64,000 nt of DNA from Casuarius casuarius (GCA_003342895.1 PTFA01000011.1:4229988-4293987); one strand, 5' to 3'. Counted from the stretch's first letter, positions 35,693-49,012 are shown. Made by a program: numbers and translations. The notes: generated by a model not told the origin, from the sequence alone.

Positions 35693-38600
35693 TGGGTCAG
35701 GAGGAGGGTGTTGATTTTGCTCCCAGGGCTCTTGGCCACCTTTATCCTTCCCCATCACCACCTTTTTCCAAGTCCAGGCTCTGATGTAAATTAGAGCAGC
35801 TGATAAAATATATAGTTAGCTGTAATAGCCCCACGAGGAATAATAGTGCAAAAACCCAGGCCCTGCAACACAGCAGTGCTCCTGTTGCATCATCTCCCCC
35901 AAATATCCCCTTGCCACAGGAATTTCCTGCATTACAGGCAGNATGTGGTGGGAAGACCCAGAGTCCTTCTGGTCCTTTTCAATATTTTGAAGAAGCATGA
36001 AGGAGCTACATGGCAATGCAGATTGGGTCCAAGAGGAATTAATCAGCTGCAAAGTGCTTGCAAGCAGCTATAGAGATATCAGAGCTGTGTTGTGCTGGAA
36101 ACTTTGGGTCTGGGAGGTCGCTTGTTGCTGTGCTGTCAGGGATCAATATGGAGCTTTCTCCAGTCAGGGAGTCCTNGTTTCTCAAAAGGGTCCGAAGTGA
36201 AGTTGTGGAAATCATAGTGCAAGGGGAGAGAACCACTTTCTCTCAAACAAGGCAATGCAAACCTGCAGCTTGGCAGACTTTCCCCATTCAAAAGATAGAT
36301 GATGTGAGGGCAGGCCAGTGGGGAATAAAACCATTGCATTGCCTGCCTGGAAGGTTTCTATGATACNTGCCTCTGGGCAGGAGCAAGGCCAGCGTTTAAC
36401 ACCTGCACATGCAGCTCAAGCAGCATGCAATGGCACAAATGGTCACAGAGGGATGAGTGACTCTAAGCTGAATGCGGGTGCACTGAGGACCTTTTGCTGT
36501 GAGGCTACTCTAGCCCTTGAGGGGTGAGGAGTTAGTGGCTGCAAGAACAATGGGAAGCACCTTGCAAGCAAGAAGGTGCTTCAAATTGTCTTGCAGCTAA
36601 TGGCTGGGGGTTTGCTGTCCAGCCCTGCTCCCTGGCAGCAGAGGCCATTGCGGCACCATGGTTTCTTGGTATTGCCAGGGGAAGGTTAGTGTGGAATGTT
36701 TCCAGGCTTTCAAGAACTACTTGCAAACAAATGACTTGCAGTTCTCCCGGCATGTCCCCCTCTCCAGCAACATCTTTATTCCTTCCTGTTAACTCTGAGT
36801 TGGTTCTGAAATTTGACATTTAGTTTTTTTCCTGTGATAAAATATTTAAAAACTACAAATAAAAGATGCAGTTTTGATATGTGTTTTGGTCTCACTTACT
36901 GCCATTTTGCATTCCAGCTGTGTTTTCTGCAGCACCTGCTTGTTTCATGTGTCCTTCAGCTTTGGTCTTTGGAGTCTATAACAAGGAAGAATCTCTCCTG
37001 AGACCCTCAACCTTCCTTCCAACCCAGTGTCTTTTCAGCTGGCTGGACCCTCCAGCAAAGAGGTTGGCTGTGGTGCTGTGAGACTGATGAGATTAATGGC
37101 CCACTGCCTGCTTGGGTATTTGGGGGGGAAAATCCTTTCATGGACTAAAATAAACTAAACTAAACACAAGCCTGTTTCTTTAGCAGGTCCTATTTAGAAA
37201 TGCGAACAGGAGAATGAGATCCAGACAGGAACTGGAAAACCACAAGCAACGAATTTGAGCATGTGCTCAGCTGAGCTTTCTTGCTTTCATTCATTACNCT
37301 TTTTCCTTTATGTTTCCAGGGAGAACTACATGTTTATAAATGATGCTAGCATAGAGCTGAGCTCTCTTCTACAGCCAGCACCAGCAAGCTCTCCAGGGAT
37401 TCATGGGTCAATGAGTGCTTGCACTGCTTGCTACTACAATTGCAAACCACTCACCTCCAGGTGCAACTTCATTTAAAAAATAATCCAAGGTGGAGTGCAT
37501 ATTTTGTCTTTTGGCACTGTGCTTGTCTCTCCTGCAAGGTGCCGAGAGCCAGTCGTGTGCCAGGGCTGCTGGGTGAAGTGAGGGAAGTGGGAGTGAGCTG
37601 CCCCTGCAGCATCTGCAGAGCTTGCCTTCACTGCTCACACTGACCTTGGTCCCTTCCTTGGGGAGCATCACCATGGAAAAGCACCACAGGACTGGCTATG
37701 AAGCAGTGGGTGCAGCAGAGCAGAGGGTCCCATGGGGCTGGGTTAGGCTGTGTTTAGGTGGTCTGAGGTTTGGCTTGTGTGGTTGGCAACAGTGCATGGC
37801 AGTTTGAGGTGCAGCGTTGCTAGCCAAGTTGACCCATAAGNCAAGCCTGGGATTGACCAAACTGGTTGGTCACAGACTGAGGCCAAGTGCAGGCATTGCA
37901 ACAGCAGTGTCGAGACCCCCAGGTCTGCAGAGCCTAAATTCATCTGGAAGAAAGCAACCACTTTCCTTTCCCACCACAGGGTGTGGGGGAGGTGGTCTCT
38001 GGCCCTGTGTGTGCTGTATGTACCTGCCTATCAGAGACAGGGGCAGCATTCATTTTCTGGGAGCACTGATCGAGTGTGAAAACGCACAGATGGGGGATTC
38101 CCCCCCATTTTCTCACATGCAATGGATTGATGAGTGCTGGGAGCGGTATGGAAGAATATATGGGGCAGTGGNTCTGTGCAGCCTCCTTACGGGGCGCTAA
38201 TACTGAGGAGAGCCATGCTGTCCAATATGAAAGCGAAGGACCATGACCAATTGCTGTTAAATGCAGTAATAATGCCTCGCGTAGTGGCCACAGGATAAAA
38301 GGCAGAGACAGCCTGAACTGTAAAGACGTTTCATTTCCCTGGTAATGAGGGAGACACACTGCAGCAATGAGATCGGAGAGAGAGAGACCGTGAGATTCTC
38401 ATTTCTGTTGCTGCTGCTGCTGCTTTGATCTGAAGCAAATGCCCATTTTAAATTGCAAACGGAAGCAAGTCAGATATCATCCAGCCACTAGCTTACAGGC
38501 TTAATGAAGTGGGACGTACGCCTCAGCCTGATAATGTTAGGAGAGGCAGGCAATTCAGAGAGGAATTACTGAAGGCCTGAAATGATGGGGAGGAAGGATG

Positions 38601-38935
38601 GAAGTATCTTGGGGTAACTCTGGTCACCATCAGTGTGGCACAAAGTCCTCTGCTTTCCTGCCTTAGAAAGTTACCCTTGTAGCTAAGCCTTGATGCTTCT
38701 GTGCCTAGAGAGAAAATTATGAATATACGGTCCTGCTATTACGTATCTGCATTTTAAGGCATGCACACTGCACAGGCAAAGCAATGTCATCAAGTGTGAA
38801 CATCAGTTTGGTGTGTTCACAAGGCTGGGAAAAGATATGGAAAGCTAAATAGTCCATTTCATGCTATAATTTGGTTATTTAATTGGACTTCAGTGAGACT
38901 GTAGGTGCAGAGATTCTGCTTGCAAGGTGTTTGGG

Positions 38936-38937
<2 letters not shown>

Positions 38938-38984
<47 letters not shown>
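38938..38984. repeat. Poly-G run, 47 bases
   Basis: An uninterrupted G homopolymer preceded by TTGGGTT and followed by CGCGC. A second run of ten G lies at 39031-39040. Such runs form very stable G-quadruplexes and are hard to sequence, so the exact length is uncertain. Confidence 0.9.
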
Positions 38985-39334
38985 CGCGCTTGATTTGTGG
39001 GAAACCAGGGCCAGGTACGGTGGTGTGCCAGGGGGGGGGGACCCAGAGGCTCTGAGGCTGTGCAAGGATTGCTAGCTCCTGGGAGCAAGGTTATTGAGCC
39101 AGAAGCAGGGATGTGGGAGCCTGATAGCTCACACAGGAAAACTATATCTTGTTTAGTCCCTGTTATGGGCAAAGACCTGGTTTGGCCTGAGAAATGAAAG
39201 TCTGAAGGGTTATTTATTAGACTTTTCACTAATACAAAGCTTTGTGCATCTCAAGCCTCAGAGCCTTGAATGGCTCTGCAAGCTGTTATACAAGGCCATG
39301 CAGCCATGAAGTGCTGGGAAGCTTGGCGTCTGTA

Positions 39335-39710
39335 CCAACCGAATTAGTAGAAAGTGTAATAAAGGTTGCCATTATCAAGCACATGGCTAACTTCGATGGG
39401 AGGAAAAAAATGAGCTAGTTATTGAAAAAGGAAGGTGTGAATCACAAATCTATTAGAGTTCTTTGAAGGAGTCTGTGAGACCACAGATGAGGAAAAATCT
39501 GATTGATGTAGTCTGCGTGGAGCCAAAAGACTCTCAGCAATGTCCATCATCAAAGGATCTTAAGGAAACTAAGTAACGATGGGATAAGACAGGCACATCG
39601 TTTCATGGATGAATTATTGGTTAAAAATAGAAAGCAGAAAATAAGATTAAGTAGTCGGTTCTGACAGTGAAGGGAGGTCACCAGTGATGTTTCACTGGGA
39701 ACTTAGACAG
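39335..39710 (+). mobile_element. CR1 LINE fragment, plus strand, reverse-transcriptase region
   Basis: The sequence follows the sense strand of sauropsid CR1 ORF2 in order: GAATTAGTAGAAAGTGTAATA near 39341, AATCTATTAGAGTTCTTTGA at 39448, then ATGGGATAAGACAGGCA, TTTCATGGATGAATTATTGG and AGGGAGGTCACCAGTGATG. These are landmarks of the central reverse-transcriptase domain. The reading frame is destroyed by substitutions and indels. Both ends are approximate, and the element may continue with lower similarity to about 39770. Confidence 0.82.
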
Positions 39711-40743
39711 AGTAGTTTGCTGTGAAACAGGCAAAGAAACCAGAAATTTGCCTTTTAAGAACATCAGCTCAGAGAAGGAGACAGGAGGAACGACTTAGTT
39801 TAATAGTGAGAGTCAATGGGAAACACTCTCTGCTGGACCCAAAATAAGTTTCCATAGAAACAGATTTTTCTAAAAATGAATTACTGCAGTATAAAATGAA
39901 GGTTGTATATCTAATTCTGCGAAATAATAAGCATGTTCTTTGCTTATCCCTATTTCGTTCAGGATGCAAGCACATGATTTCCATGGAGGCTTATGTGCTT
40001 TATTTGATGGCAGTAGAAATAAGTACAAGCTTTGTTGAATTGGCATCTGGTCTTTCTTGTGCTTCCATCTTGCTGACCAACTTACTTTTTTTTTTTTCTT
40101 TGACAGTATGTGTTGCTTTGCTGCTGAAAGCGTAGATGGGAGTGCATAGACCCCAGTGCTTCAGTTGGGGAGTTCAGCACAAAGTTATAATAGATTCTTC
40201 CTATTAATGNGGAGTGGAGTCAACAGAGTGTTTACATTGCTGGGTACTTTATTTTTGTGTTAATTAACTCTTATTCTATTTACATGCAGATTTAAATTTA
40301 CATGGGATATTTATTTTGTAAATGAACACCATGGTGATTATCAGATAATTAACTTGAGAACTGATGGCATGAGAGGTTGAGATTTGTTCCTAATCTGTCT
40401 TCTGTGCACCTCTATTTATGGCCCATAGACATTTTTAAGATGGGATATGTTCTTAATATCTTCTATGCTAATTGCTTTTATTGTGACTGTGTGCTGGTAA
40501 ATAATTGTTTTTAGTTTAAGCTATTTAAGGCCATTTTGTGCATCCTTTTTCCCCTCTGTTGTGATTTTATGCCCACTCAAACTAATAGGACAAATAAAGT
40601 CTGACTTAGAGTCTTATTTTTGTTTGTTATACTTGGAATAGAAGTTTCTGTGCAGCTAAGTTGCAGCTACCCTTGTTCACAGCAACTATCCATCTTCTTA
40701 TTGTCTCTTATTTCATATTGGCTTTCAAACGTCTTTCTAATTG

Positions 40744-40840
40744 TAGACCCCCCCCCCCTAAACATACCCCAGCAGCACTATAGACCCCTACATGGTGAAT
40801 TTAAGCCTACTGATGGTAGGATTTGGGGGGGGGGGGGTCT
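40744..40840. repeat. C11 / G13 inverted repeat
   Basis: AGA followed by eleven C, then TAAA (40745-40762), is mirrored by TTT, thirteen G and TCT (40822-40840). The arms are complementary across about 60 bases and could form a GC-clamped stem. Each arm alone is a candidate i-motif or G-quadruplex. Confidence 0.8.
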
Positions 40841-43800
40841 CTTTAGAGGCTGAAAAACAAATAATTCTAATGGAAACTGTATCTAGTTACTATGTCCCCT
40901 TCCTGATTTCCACCTCCTCGCCACACCACCCCAGTCCCCAGCCAGAATAAACTCTCCAGGCATTTAAGCCATCCATCTTTGTGTAATGTTCAACATGGAA
41001 ACTGTTGACTTGCTATTGAGCCAGTAAGAACCACTTTCCCCATTTGTCACCCTTCAGCCCCATAGGGCTATCNCTGCACTTGGCTCTTGGATGTCCGGAG
41101 GTGAAGACGGTCGCTGATACAAAAACATGTGCTGGAGCTGGGGTCATTAGGAAAAGGGCAACTGCAGCAAAAACCATCCCTTAATACTGCTGGGCTTCAG
41201 CTTCCCCTTACAGCTGGCAACTATCCTTTCCTGAAATTTTCTCTGACAGGAAGATGGAAGGCACACTTCATCTCCTGGAGGTTCAGATGTTTCTTAGTAT
41301 TTCCTGAGATCCACCTTTATTTTGAAGTCCTCTTCCCCTCTTTCCTTCTGCTTTGGGACAAGTTTTTTTGTATTTTCCATGTCTGCCACGCTATGACCAT
41401 CAAAAGGGCACACTAGAGATAGCAGCAATTACACCTCTCATTTTGTGGTGGTTTTCAACTTGAAGCTGTTTGATGTTTGTGGAAAGGATGGTATCAAAGG
41501 AAATTGCATCCCTCCAGCAAGACCAATGAGGGGAATTGAAGGTGTCTGACAGTACTTCTCAGATGCTTTCAAAACCCTAAGGAGGCCCAGGACCTTTTTC
41601 AGCATACAAAGGGCTGAACAAATTCACAGGGGAAAAATGAGCTTTTGCATGGTTGCCATGTTCAGTGTCACCCTTTCCCTGCCTCCTCAGATTCAAGCAT
41701 GGCCTCTGATCTCAAAGATCTTCATTTTTCATATTCCAGTACAAAAAGACTGAGGAAGTGCTACCTTCCTGCAGTAACANTACCTTCACGTGTTGCCTGG
41801 AGGGCTGCCAGCTGAACCCAGGGCACTCAACAAAGGCCTTGTCCTCGCAGATTTGGGCTGAGGAGGTTGGTCCTGACCCCCAGTGCAACATACTGAAGTC
41901 ATGAGGACTTTTCTGGGAGCTCACCAGGAAACACAGGAGGGCAGGCTGCTCCTGGGTGTCTAGTGGTGATTGCTAACCATCACTGACAGTAAGCTGCAGA
42001 CTGCCTGGCCAGCCTCGGAGGAGTTTCCCCTCGGAGGACTCCCAGGTCCATGAAACAAGCTGCGATGCTGGGCTACTTTCTTCCATGCTGTGGGCACGAG
42101 CTGGGAGTGGGGATGTTTTCATGCCATCCACATGTGCTGGGACATCTCTGATGGCTTCCCAACCAGGCACATTTCCATTCTGAGTTTGCAAAGCCTGTCA
42201 TTTGCATACAGAATTGAAGTCACAGGAACGGATAAAAATCTATTTTTAACCCAGTGTACGATTGCTTATTCTTAGCTATTTTTTCATAATTGGTTCTGTT
42301 TTCTGCTAATGATTTGAAATTCAGCGTCTATTCCTGCCTCACAGTGTTACTTTGATGACTGGTATTAAGGAAGAAGATTAAGACTGTTAGCAGTGGAGGC
42401 TGGAGGACATATGGATAATGCAGACCTGTTAGTGATAGACAGAAAGTTGTTTTGAGGAAGTGGGGCAGATTGTCTAGGAATCCTGGCTTAGCAGCAATGA
42501 AATGATGATGAGGTAAGTAGTGCCGGGAAAATCCTATTAGAGAAAGAAAACAGCAGGCTGGAACCAATGATCATGGGATGCCAAGTTATTGAATATGCAA
42601 TTTCTCTACAAAATTGAATTCACTTTTGGCACAGAAAGGGGATTCTTGTTTCTCTCCATTTTGCATTTGCTTTGTTTGCAGGCTGATAAGGTGCTCTGAA
42701 CTTTCCAGAATTTACTAATGGATTAGGACAAAAACTCTTTCTGAACCTTGAAGGCAGTCGGTTCAGGTGTGGATCAGACCTTGCCACCTCCATCTCATTT
42801 GCTGATGCTGTTGAGCAGCATGAAAGACAGTGTGATCCAGAACAAAATCCCCAGACCTGGTCTCCTTTGAAGTGACTGAAACTAGACACTCCTGAGCTGA
42901 AATGTTCTTTGCTGAACCGGAGGGGTGCCATTTCCAAATTCACATGAGGACAGACCACAGGGACAAAAGATGTGTTACGCGTACAGCGATCAGCACCAGC
43001 TTTCAAATACTCTGTGTTTCCCTGCAGCTTGAATCTCTGTTTTATGTTGGGAGTGTTTTATGGCACTCTTACTGAGGCACTTTCCTGGCTCTGTTTGGTC
43101 AGCGGGTGATTTGTTGTCTCTTTGTCTACAATAGGTAGATTAGCAGTGATGTATTTGAGACAAGATTGGGACTGGTGATTTGTGTGCTATTGGTGGTGTA
43201 GGAACTGTGCGATCTCATGATGAAGGGTGATTATTGTACAGCACAAGAGGACAGATTAGGATAAATGGCACAGAGGACTCCAGATCCACTGGCAAGCTGC
43301 TAACCTGCCAAAATAAGGGGTATGTGGGTGGAGTATCTAAAATCCTTTGGGCTTCTAAATACATGCTCACCCCCTCCCTGCTCTGTTCTGGTTAGGGGCA
43401 ACAAAACAGCAGTTTTGTCTTCCCTTTTATTCTCTGCTTTTCTGGGAGCAGATGGGGAAATGAACAAGACAAGAAATTCTTCTCTGGACAAGCAGAGAGG
43501 GACCTGCAAGCAGGGAGCACACTTCTTCTGTTGAGGGCAACTGCGGTCCAGGAGCTATGTAGTCACGGTTTCCTGCTTGTGAGAAGCAGGGGAGGGAGTC
43601 CTGGGAAGAATGGATGGATGCAGTATCCCTTGATCAGAGGGAAATGGTGCTTGGGAGCATGAGCTGCTCAGGGCCTGGAGTCCTTTGCCATAGGGAAGGG
43701 GGGTCTCCCACTGTATTTGCTCCTGCTGTAGGGGAAATACAGCAGAAGATGAGCAGCAGGGAGAAAACAAAGAACTGAAGGGAAGGCCAGAGTTTGGAGG

Positions 43801-46258
43801 TAGGACAGGTCTCTTTGGGTCNCTCCATGCAACACGAGGAACTTGTGTGTGGCCCACAGGAGGTGGACAATTGGTCTGCAGCATTTGCTTTTCTGCTGGA
43901 TGTACTTCTTGGCTGAGCTGGCTGTCATGCTGCAGCTGCCTTGCCATTTACCCTGGGACCAGAAAGAGGTGGTGGAGGCTGTTTGCAAGCCCAGAGCGGA
44001 TAAAGTAATTGCAATGTCAGACGGGAAGTCTTTGACCCAACAGGAACCATGAGGTACCAGGATATGTGGCCCTCAGCCCCCTCTTGCTGAATAGCAGCTT
44101 CCCCTTTCTCATGGGAAGCGCCAAAGCCTGGGGCTGGGAGGAGGCCGCCAGGACTGACTGGTCCCAGCCTGCAGATTTGCTACCAGCCCCAAGCTCCGTG
44201 CTTACACATCTTCCAAATTAGGCTTTGTCCAGCTGGCAGTGGCATTTGGAAAGTATTTTCCTGGTGCTCATGTGGAAACTTGCTTCTGTAAATGTCATTT
44301 TTCTTTTCAAAATCCTCATCTTCCACGTCTTACAGTTGCAGAGCTGGCCCTCAACATCCTGAGTCTCCATATGGAGCCATCTCTCCTCTCCCTGGCTGGT
44401 TATTTCTTAGCTTTTCATGCATCACAGGAGCGAATTGAACAAGACCCTTCCTGTTTTCCTTGCTGCTACTCAGCACTCTGTCAGCTGCAGCTAAACTGCA
44501 AGCATCTCTTCAACTTTTTGCTCTTCCTGGTAAAAACTTTGATCCCCTATGAAAATCTAGCAACTGTATGAGCTACAGATTCAGCAGAGTGAGCAACATC
44601 TAGCAATAGATGAATCAAATGGGGAAGACAGCCTAGAAAATGAGAAGAGGCATACAGAGATGTAGAAATATGGGTCCATCTGGCAGGCTATAGTAAGATG
44701 GGAAGCCTCTCTCTCTTCTGAAGACAGATGAGGAGCAGACTCCATTGGACACTTGCTGGCTGGAGGAAGCAACATATGGATTCTTCAGCTAGATTTTGGG
44801 GTGTTCAACCTATCCAATCCTCCCCACAAAGAGGTATGATGGTGGTCAGGGAGGAGGGCCAGAGTCCCACCTGAAGTTTGTCCCCATTATCTGTGGCCTC
44901 ATTATCAGCTCCACTGGGTGTGGAGCTCCTTCTTTTCCTCTGAAATCAGACTTTGCTTTAAGGTGAATCTCTGTTATCAAGTCTTGTTCAGAAGGAATTG
45001 AAGAAAAGTGACTTGGATAGCTCGGACAGTGGCTCCAGAACTGTGGCCCACAAAGCACTAGTAAGTGATCCAAGAAACCAAGACCCTTTGTGGTATTTCT
45101 GGATAAGAGCCGGATGATAAGGCCGTAGGGTGATCTACAAGAAATTCAAAATAAAATCATGAATTGTTGATTCAAAGTGTTAAGAAGCATTAAGCCATGG
45201 CATGTCTGGAACCAATCGCCTTGGGATTTTGGTTTGGTGGTCAAACCCAACATTTTTACTGGCAGGCTCCTGCTACGTCTCAGTGGGTCAAAGTAGGTAA
45301 TATCTGAAGAGCAGCATTACTTCCAGCCTCATAAGCGATAGTTACAGAGAGAAGAATATTGCTGACTTTGGGCTCTGCCTGGGCCTGGAAAAGCATCTGC
45401 TTAGCTTGTGAGCTCAGTAAAGGTGAAACTAGGTCAGGATGGATATGCTGCAAGATGCAGACTTTCTCCCACGGTGAAGCTCCTGGCTCTCATTATTGCT
45501 CATTGCACAAAGCATGTGGTTACTTCACTGTGACTGTGGCCTCCAGAGGTTCTGGACTCTCTGGACTAACATTTAATACCTCTAACTGTACACGTGTTTC
45601 AGCATTGGTAAAGAAAGGTAATGTTTCTTAGGTGATCTTCCCAACAGGGGAGGCTGACTTTCTCAGCAGGCTTGTTCCCTCAAGGCCAAACAGGCCAGTC
45701 TTTGCAGCCGCTCAGGCATGTGCATNCTGAAAAGCAAAGCGCGGCACAGCTAACCACTTCCACACAGAGCCATCAGCTGCCGCTGCAACCACGTCAGACT
45801 CGCTGGCGGCACCGCTTCCAACCACTGCGTGACAGACGGGTCAGCACTGCTACTGCGGTTCTTGCTGCCGTTCCCAGAGATGGGGGCAGCGTGCTGTTGC
45901 TGCCTCAGTCACGTCCTAAAAGCTTTGCAAATGGGTTGGTGGCTTGTGCCTCTTTGTTATGATCACGGAGCTGCTGAACAGCGACACAGGCTTGCCTTGC
46001 ATGAGCAGGTTGGGGTGCAGCTGCACAGTGGGGAGTGGGGAGGACTTCTCGGCTGTGTAACCCCTTTTTTGTTGCAGTCCTGCTGGCTGTGTGGGTGATA
46101 CTAGCAGTGAGGGGGGATTGCTCCCGTCTGTCTTCATTCTACCTCCATAGCACGCAGCCTGTCTGCATGTGCAGGGGGATGTGCTGCTCACTGCAGGTGC
46201 GCACCCGCTTGGAAAGCTGGCCTTGAGCAACCTTGGGGGCTCGTTGCAAGAGGGTGGC

Positions 46259-46294
46259 TGTTAATCACACTGTTAATCATGCTGTTAATCACGC
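46259..46294. repeat. Three tandem copies of TGTTAATCA-NNN
   Basis: TGTTAATCACAC, TGTTAATCATGC and TGTTAATCACGC follow each other directly. Each keeps the 9-base core TGTTAATCA, which contains an HNF1 half-site (GTTAAT) and a homeodomain TAATC core, on a 12-base period. Confidence 0.9.
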
Positions 46295-46929
46295 TGCACT
46301 GCCAACTCTGGCAGAGGCCAGCTCCCTGATGCCTTGGAAGGAGCTGAAGCTGAGTGAGGCGATGTATGCCGGGAGATGCTATGCTTGGGATTTGGATTTG
46401 GACAGGACACTGGATCGTTTTGGCTGACCTGAACCAGGTCAGAGCTGCTCACCCTGACATCGTATGCTAGATTTGAATGATGTTGCTGTGATGAAGACAA
46501 CATGATGTAGAGGCTCCAGCCCTTCACTTGGAGCCAACTATCGTGGCTATTTATCCTTCTAGTTAAAAGCATGTGGCTTATTTCCCAACAGAGTTTGTCT
46601 GGCTCTAAATTTCAGCCACTGACTTTTGTTTTACCTTTCTCCCCTGGATTATTAAAAACTCTTGTAAAAGTACTTGCTTAAGTCACCTCACAAATATTTT
46701 TAGACAACCCAAACTAAGCTCTTCACTAGACAGCATTTCTCCCAGTCTATATATTTAAAAGCCTGGTGTATAACTTGTTTGTGATGGTATATGATTTATA
46801 TGCAGTATAAATTGTATATAAATGGTATATGATTTCCAAAGTAACTCAGACCAGGAAGTCTACTTAAATATTTGAGGATCTTTAGAATCACCTGTACTTA
46901 AGAGAGCAATTAAGGAAACTAAAGATGTT

Positions 46930-47720
46930 CTCAAAGGGCTGAATAATTCCTTCACATTAGTGAAGAACATTCACCTTGCTCTTCTCTGGCAAAGGAGATG
47001 AGATAGCATCACAGACTGAGAAAGGAGGAGCTGAAATAGATAAATTGTTTAAATATCAGTAAGCGGCCAGGCCTGGATGACGTACAGCCAAGAGTTCTCA
47101 GGGAATATAAGGGTGAGGGGGCTGCATCTCTAAAAGAAATATTCCTTCTCTCTCTCTCTCTCTCTCTCTCTTTTTTAAAAGCTGTATTTGGTAAGGATGT
47201 ACAACCTTGTACTCACATTTTTAAAACCCACATTTTGGGATGATGTCAAGAATTACAGACCTGTTTGACATACATGCAAATGTATGCAATACCTATCAAA
47301 TTAGGAGAATCGGCTGTGAAGTTTCCATGGGTAAGGCTGCTAGGAGGTGTAACCTCCAGAGATTGTGTGGAAGGAAACTGTATCTCCTCAATTCTTGCAA
47401 TTTTTTGAACAAACAAATGAATTAGCTGATAAGGGAGAACTGTCTGACATCATGTATTTAGCTTTTCAGAGGGCTTTTTGCAAGGTCATGTTCGAGAGAG
47501 AGCTGCAGCTATCCACCTAATGGTGCAGCAAGTGGAATATTGCTATGGATCCAAAATCGGCTAGGAAATGGTGCAGGACTAGGTGATCAGTGGTAGCATG
47601 GGGTGACAAGGCACCACTGCAGCACCTTGATGAGCCATGGCATGGTGACCTCTGGGGAAAGGCAGAAATTTGCAGAAGCTGCAGCATAGTTTGGGTTACT
47701 TGAGGAGGAGAAAAGATAGA
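46930..47720 (+). mobile_element. CR1 LINE fragment, plus strand, interrupted by a CT repeat
   Basis: Sense-strand CR1 ORF2 landmarks appear in the expected order: TTCACATTAGTGAAGAACATT, TCACAGACTGAG, GAAATAGATAAATTG, GGCCAGGCCTGGATGACG, CCAAGAGTTCT, GGTAAGGATGTACAACCTT, then AATTACAGACCTGT, TTTAGCTTTTCAGAGGGC, ATTGCTATGGATCCAAA and AAATTTGCAGAAGCTG. A CT microsatellite splits it. It is older or more eroded than the copy at 39.3 kb. Ends are approximate. Confidence 0.78.
47147..47172. repeat. (CT)n microsatellite inside CR1
   Basis: About 13 CT units followed by six T, inside the CR1 copy and between two segments that are adjacent in the family consensus. Confidence 0.9.
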
Positions 47721-49012
47721 TGGAAGATCAGAAAAGGGAAGTGATGAATTCACGAGAAGGCTAGAAGAAAAAGAGATTGATGGGAAGGCATAAGTATGAC
47801 ACAGATTGTCCCAGGAAGAGGTACTGATGGGTGAAAGCAGTCATCTTGGCATGACATGTTTCTGTCCCTGATGCTGCAGATCTGGGTATGTGGAGACAGA
47901 CAGGCTGGAGGCAGGGAAAAAGCTGCTTTCCTGNGCAATCTCAGGGGTCTATTTGTGTCCAGTCCCATGGGAAAGGCTGAAAGAAATCCAGAATAGGTAA
48001 ATATCTGAAAAGGGAGCACNTAGGAGGGAGGATCCCCGTCTTGGTAACAGCAAAGTCGATAACTCCCAGGCACAGAGGATTGGGCTCTTGCTGAGCCACT
48101 GAAGCACATCTGATCAATAACTCAAAGTCCCGGCTTACCCATTAGCAGAGTCAATTATCAGCTCTGCTCTCTGCTTGCTTGATTATTATTTCAGCATGTA
48201 GCAGCTGCTTNGCAGGCTTTATGGCCCATCACACACTGAAGGGACTTAGTTAAATGCAGATTATTGACCGATGAGGCCATAAGAATGTACTGTAAAATAT
48301 ACAGTCATGTTCTCCCATAAATTCCTAGTGGGAGTACTTTTTTTTTTTCTTCCCCTTGCTGTGGGAGTGTTCTGTGTCACTGTCAAGGCCTTGAAAAATG
48401 GTTTTTCCACCTGATTCCTGCCACCTCCTCTGTGGCACTGTTGTCTTTTTTGGCATTGCATCCTCATACGAGTGAGTGGTTCTCTCCCTCGAGCTGTTCA
48501 TCAGCGCTCCTGGGTTTCAGTGGGGACTCTTGGGCTACAGCTTATTCTGTACAGGGGCAAGGCAAAATAGGTTTAATGTTTCTGGTCTGGCCCCTGTTTT
48601 TCTGTTGCTCCCAAGTTTCTCAGGTTTCACTTTGGCTGGAGTTGTGGACTCCTTATTTGAAGGCAGCCTAAATTCTGTAGAGCACAGGGAGAATAAATCG
48701 TGAGCTGTTTGAAAACCAAATAAAGTCAGTTTTGCCTCCTCTGCCAGCCTGATATATGGCTGGCTGTCAGCTGCATGGTGCAGAGAGGCAGGTAGAAATA
48801 CCCAGGCTGTTTTGCTTTGCACATCTCCTTGGCTTCAGGATTCGAACCACCTTCAAAGGGGTGAGAAGGGGTTGTATGTCTTAAAGGTTGTCAATTGGGA
48901 ATGCTGTGCATTCATAGTGAAAGTCGCTCTGTTTCAGATGCCATTAGCTAGGCCAGCAGTGCTGCAATACTCGGCAGTGCATTAGCTTGGCCGTGCCCTT
49001 TGCCTGAAACCT

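Larger units (their letters stand above)
34686..39334. other. Non-coding interval after CD101
   Basis: No exon of TTF2, the gene next to CD101 in human, is recognisable on either strand. The interval holds the TG/CG repeat at 35633-35692, a short CTG repeat near 38407-38423 and the long poly-G run at 38938-38984. Reading frames rich in proline at 38859-39229 are artefacts of that poly-G run. Confidence 0.6.
39711..46929. other. Non-coding interval
   Basis: I see no gene. It contains a T run near 40087-40099, the C-run/G-run inverted repeat at 40744-40840, an octamer-like ATTTGCAT at 42200-42207 and the 12-base triple repeat at 46259-46294. Frames around 43555-43990 and 45672-46230 are open on both strands but have no domain features. 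Confidence 0.55.

Noticed and set aside
38859..39229. Proline-rich minus-strand frames
   Set aside because: The proline stretch is only the translation of the 47-base poly-G run. There is no other coding signal.
39896..40135. Hydrophobic 79-residue + frame
   Set aside because: It derives from AT-rich DNA and a T run. It has no start context, splice or family support.
42200..42207. Octamer ATTTGCAT as a lymphoid enhancer
   Set aside because: A single 8-base match in 64 kb is near chance expectation and is not next to a promoter.
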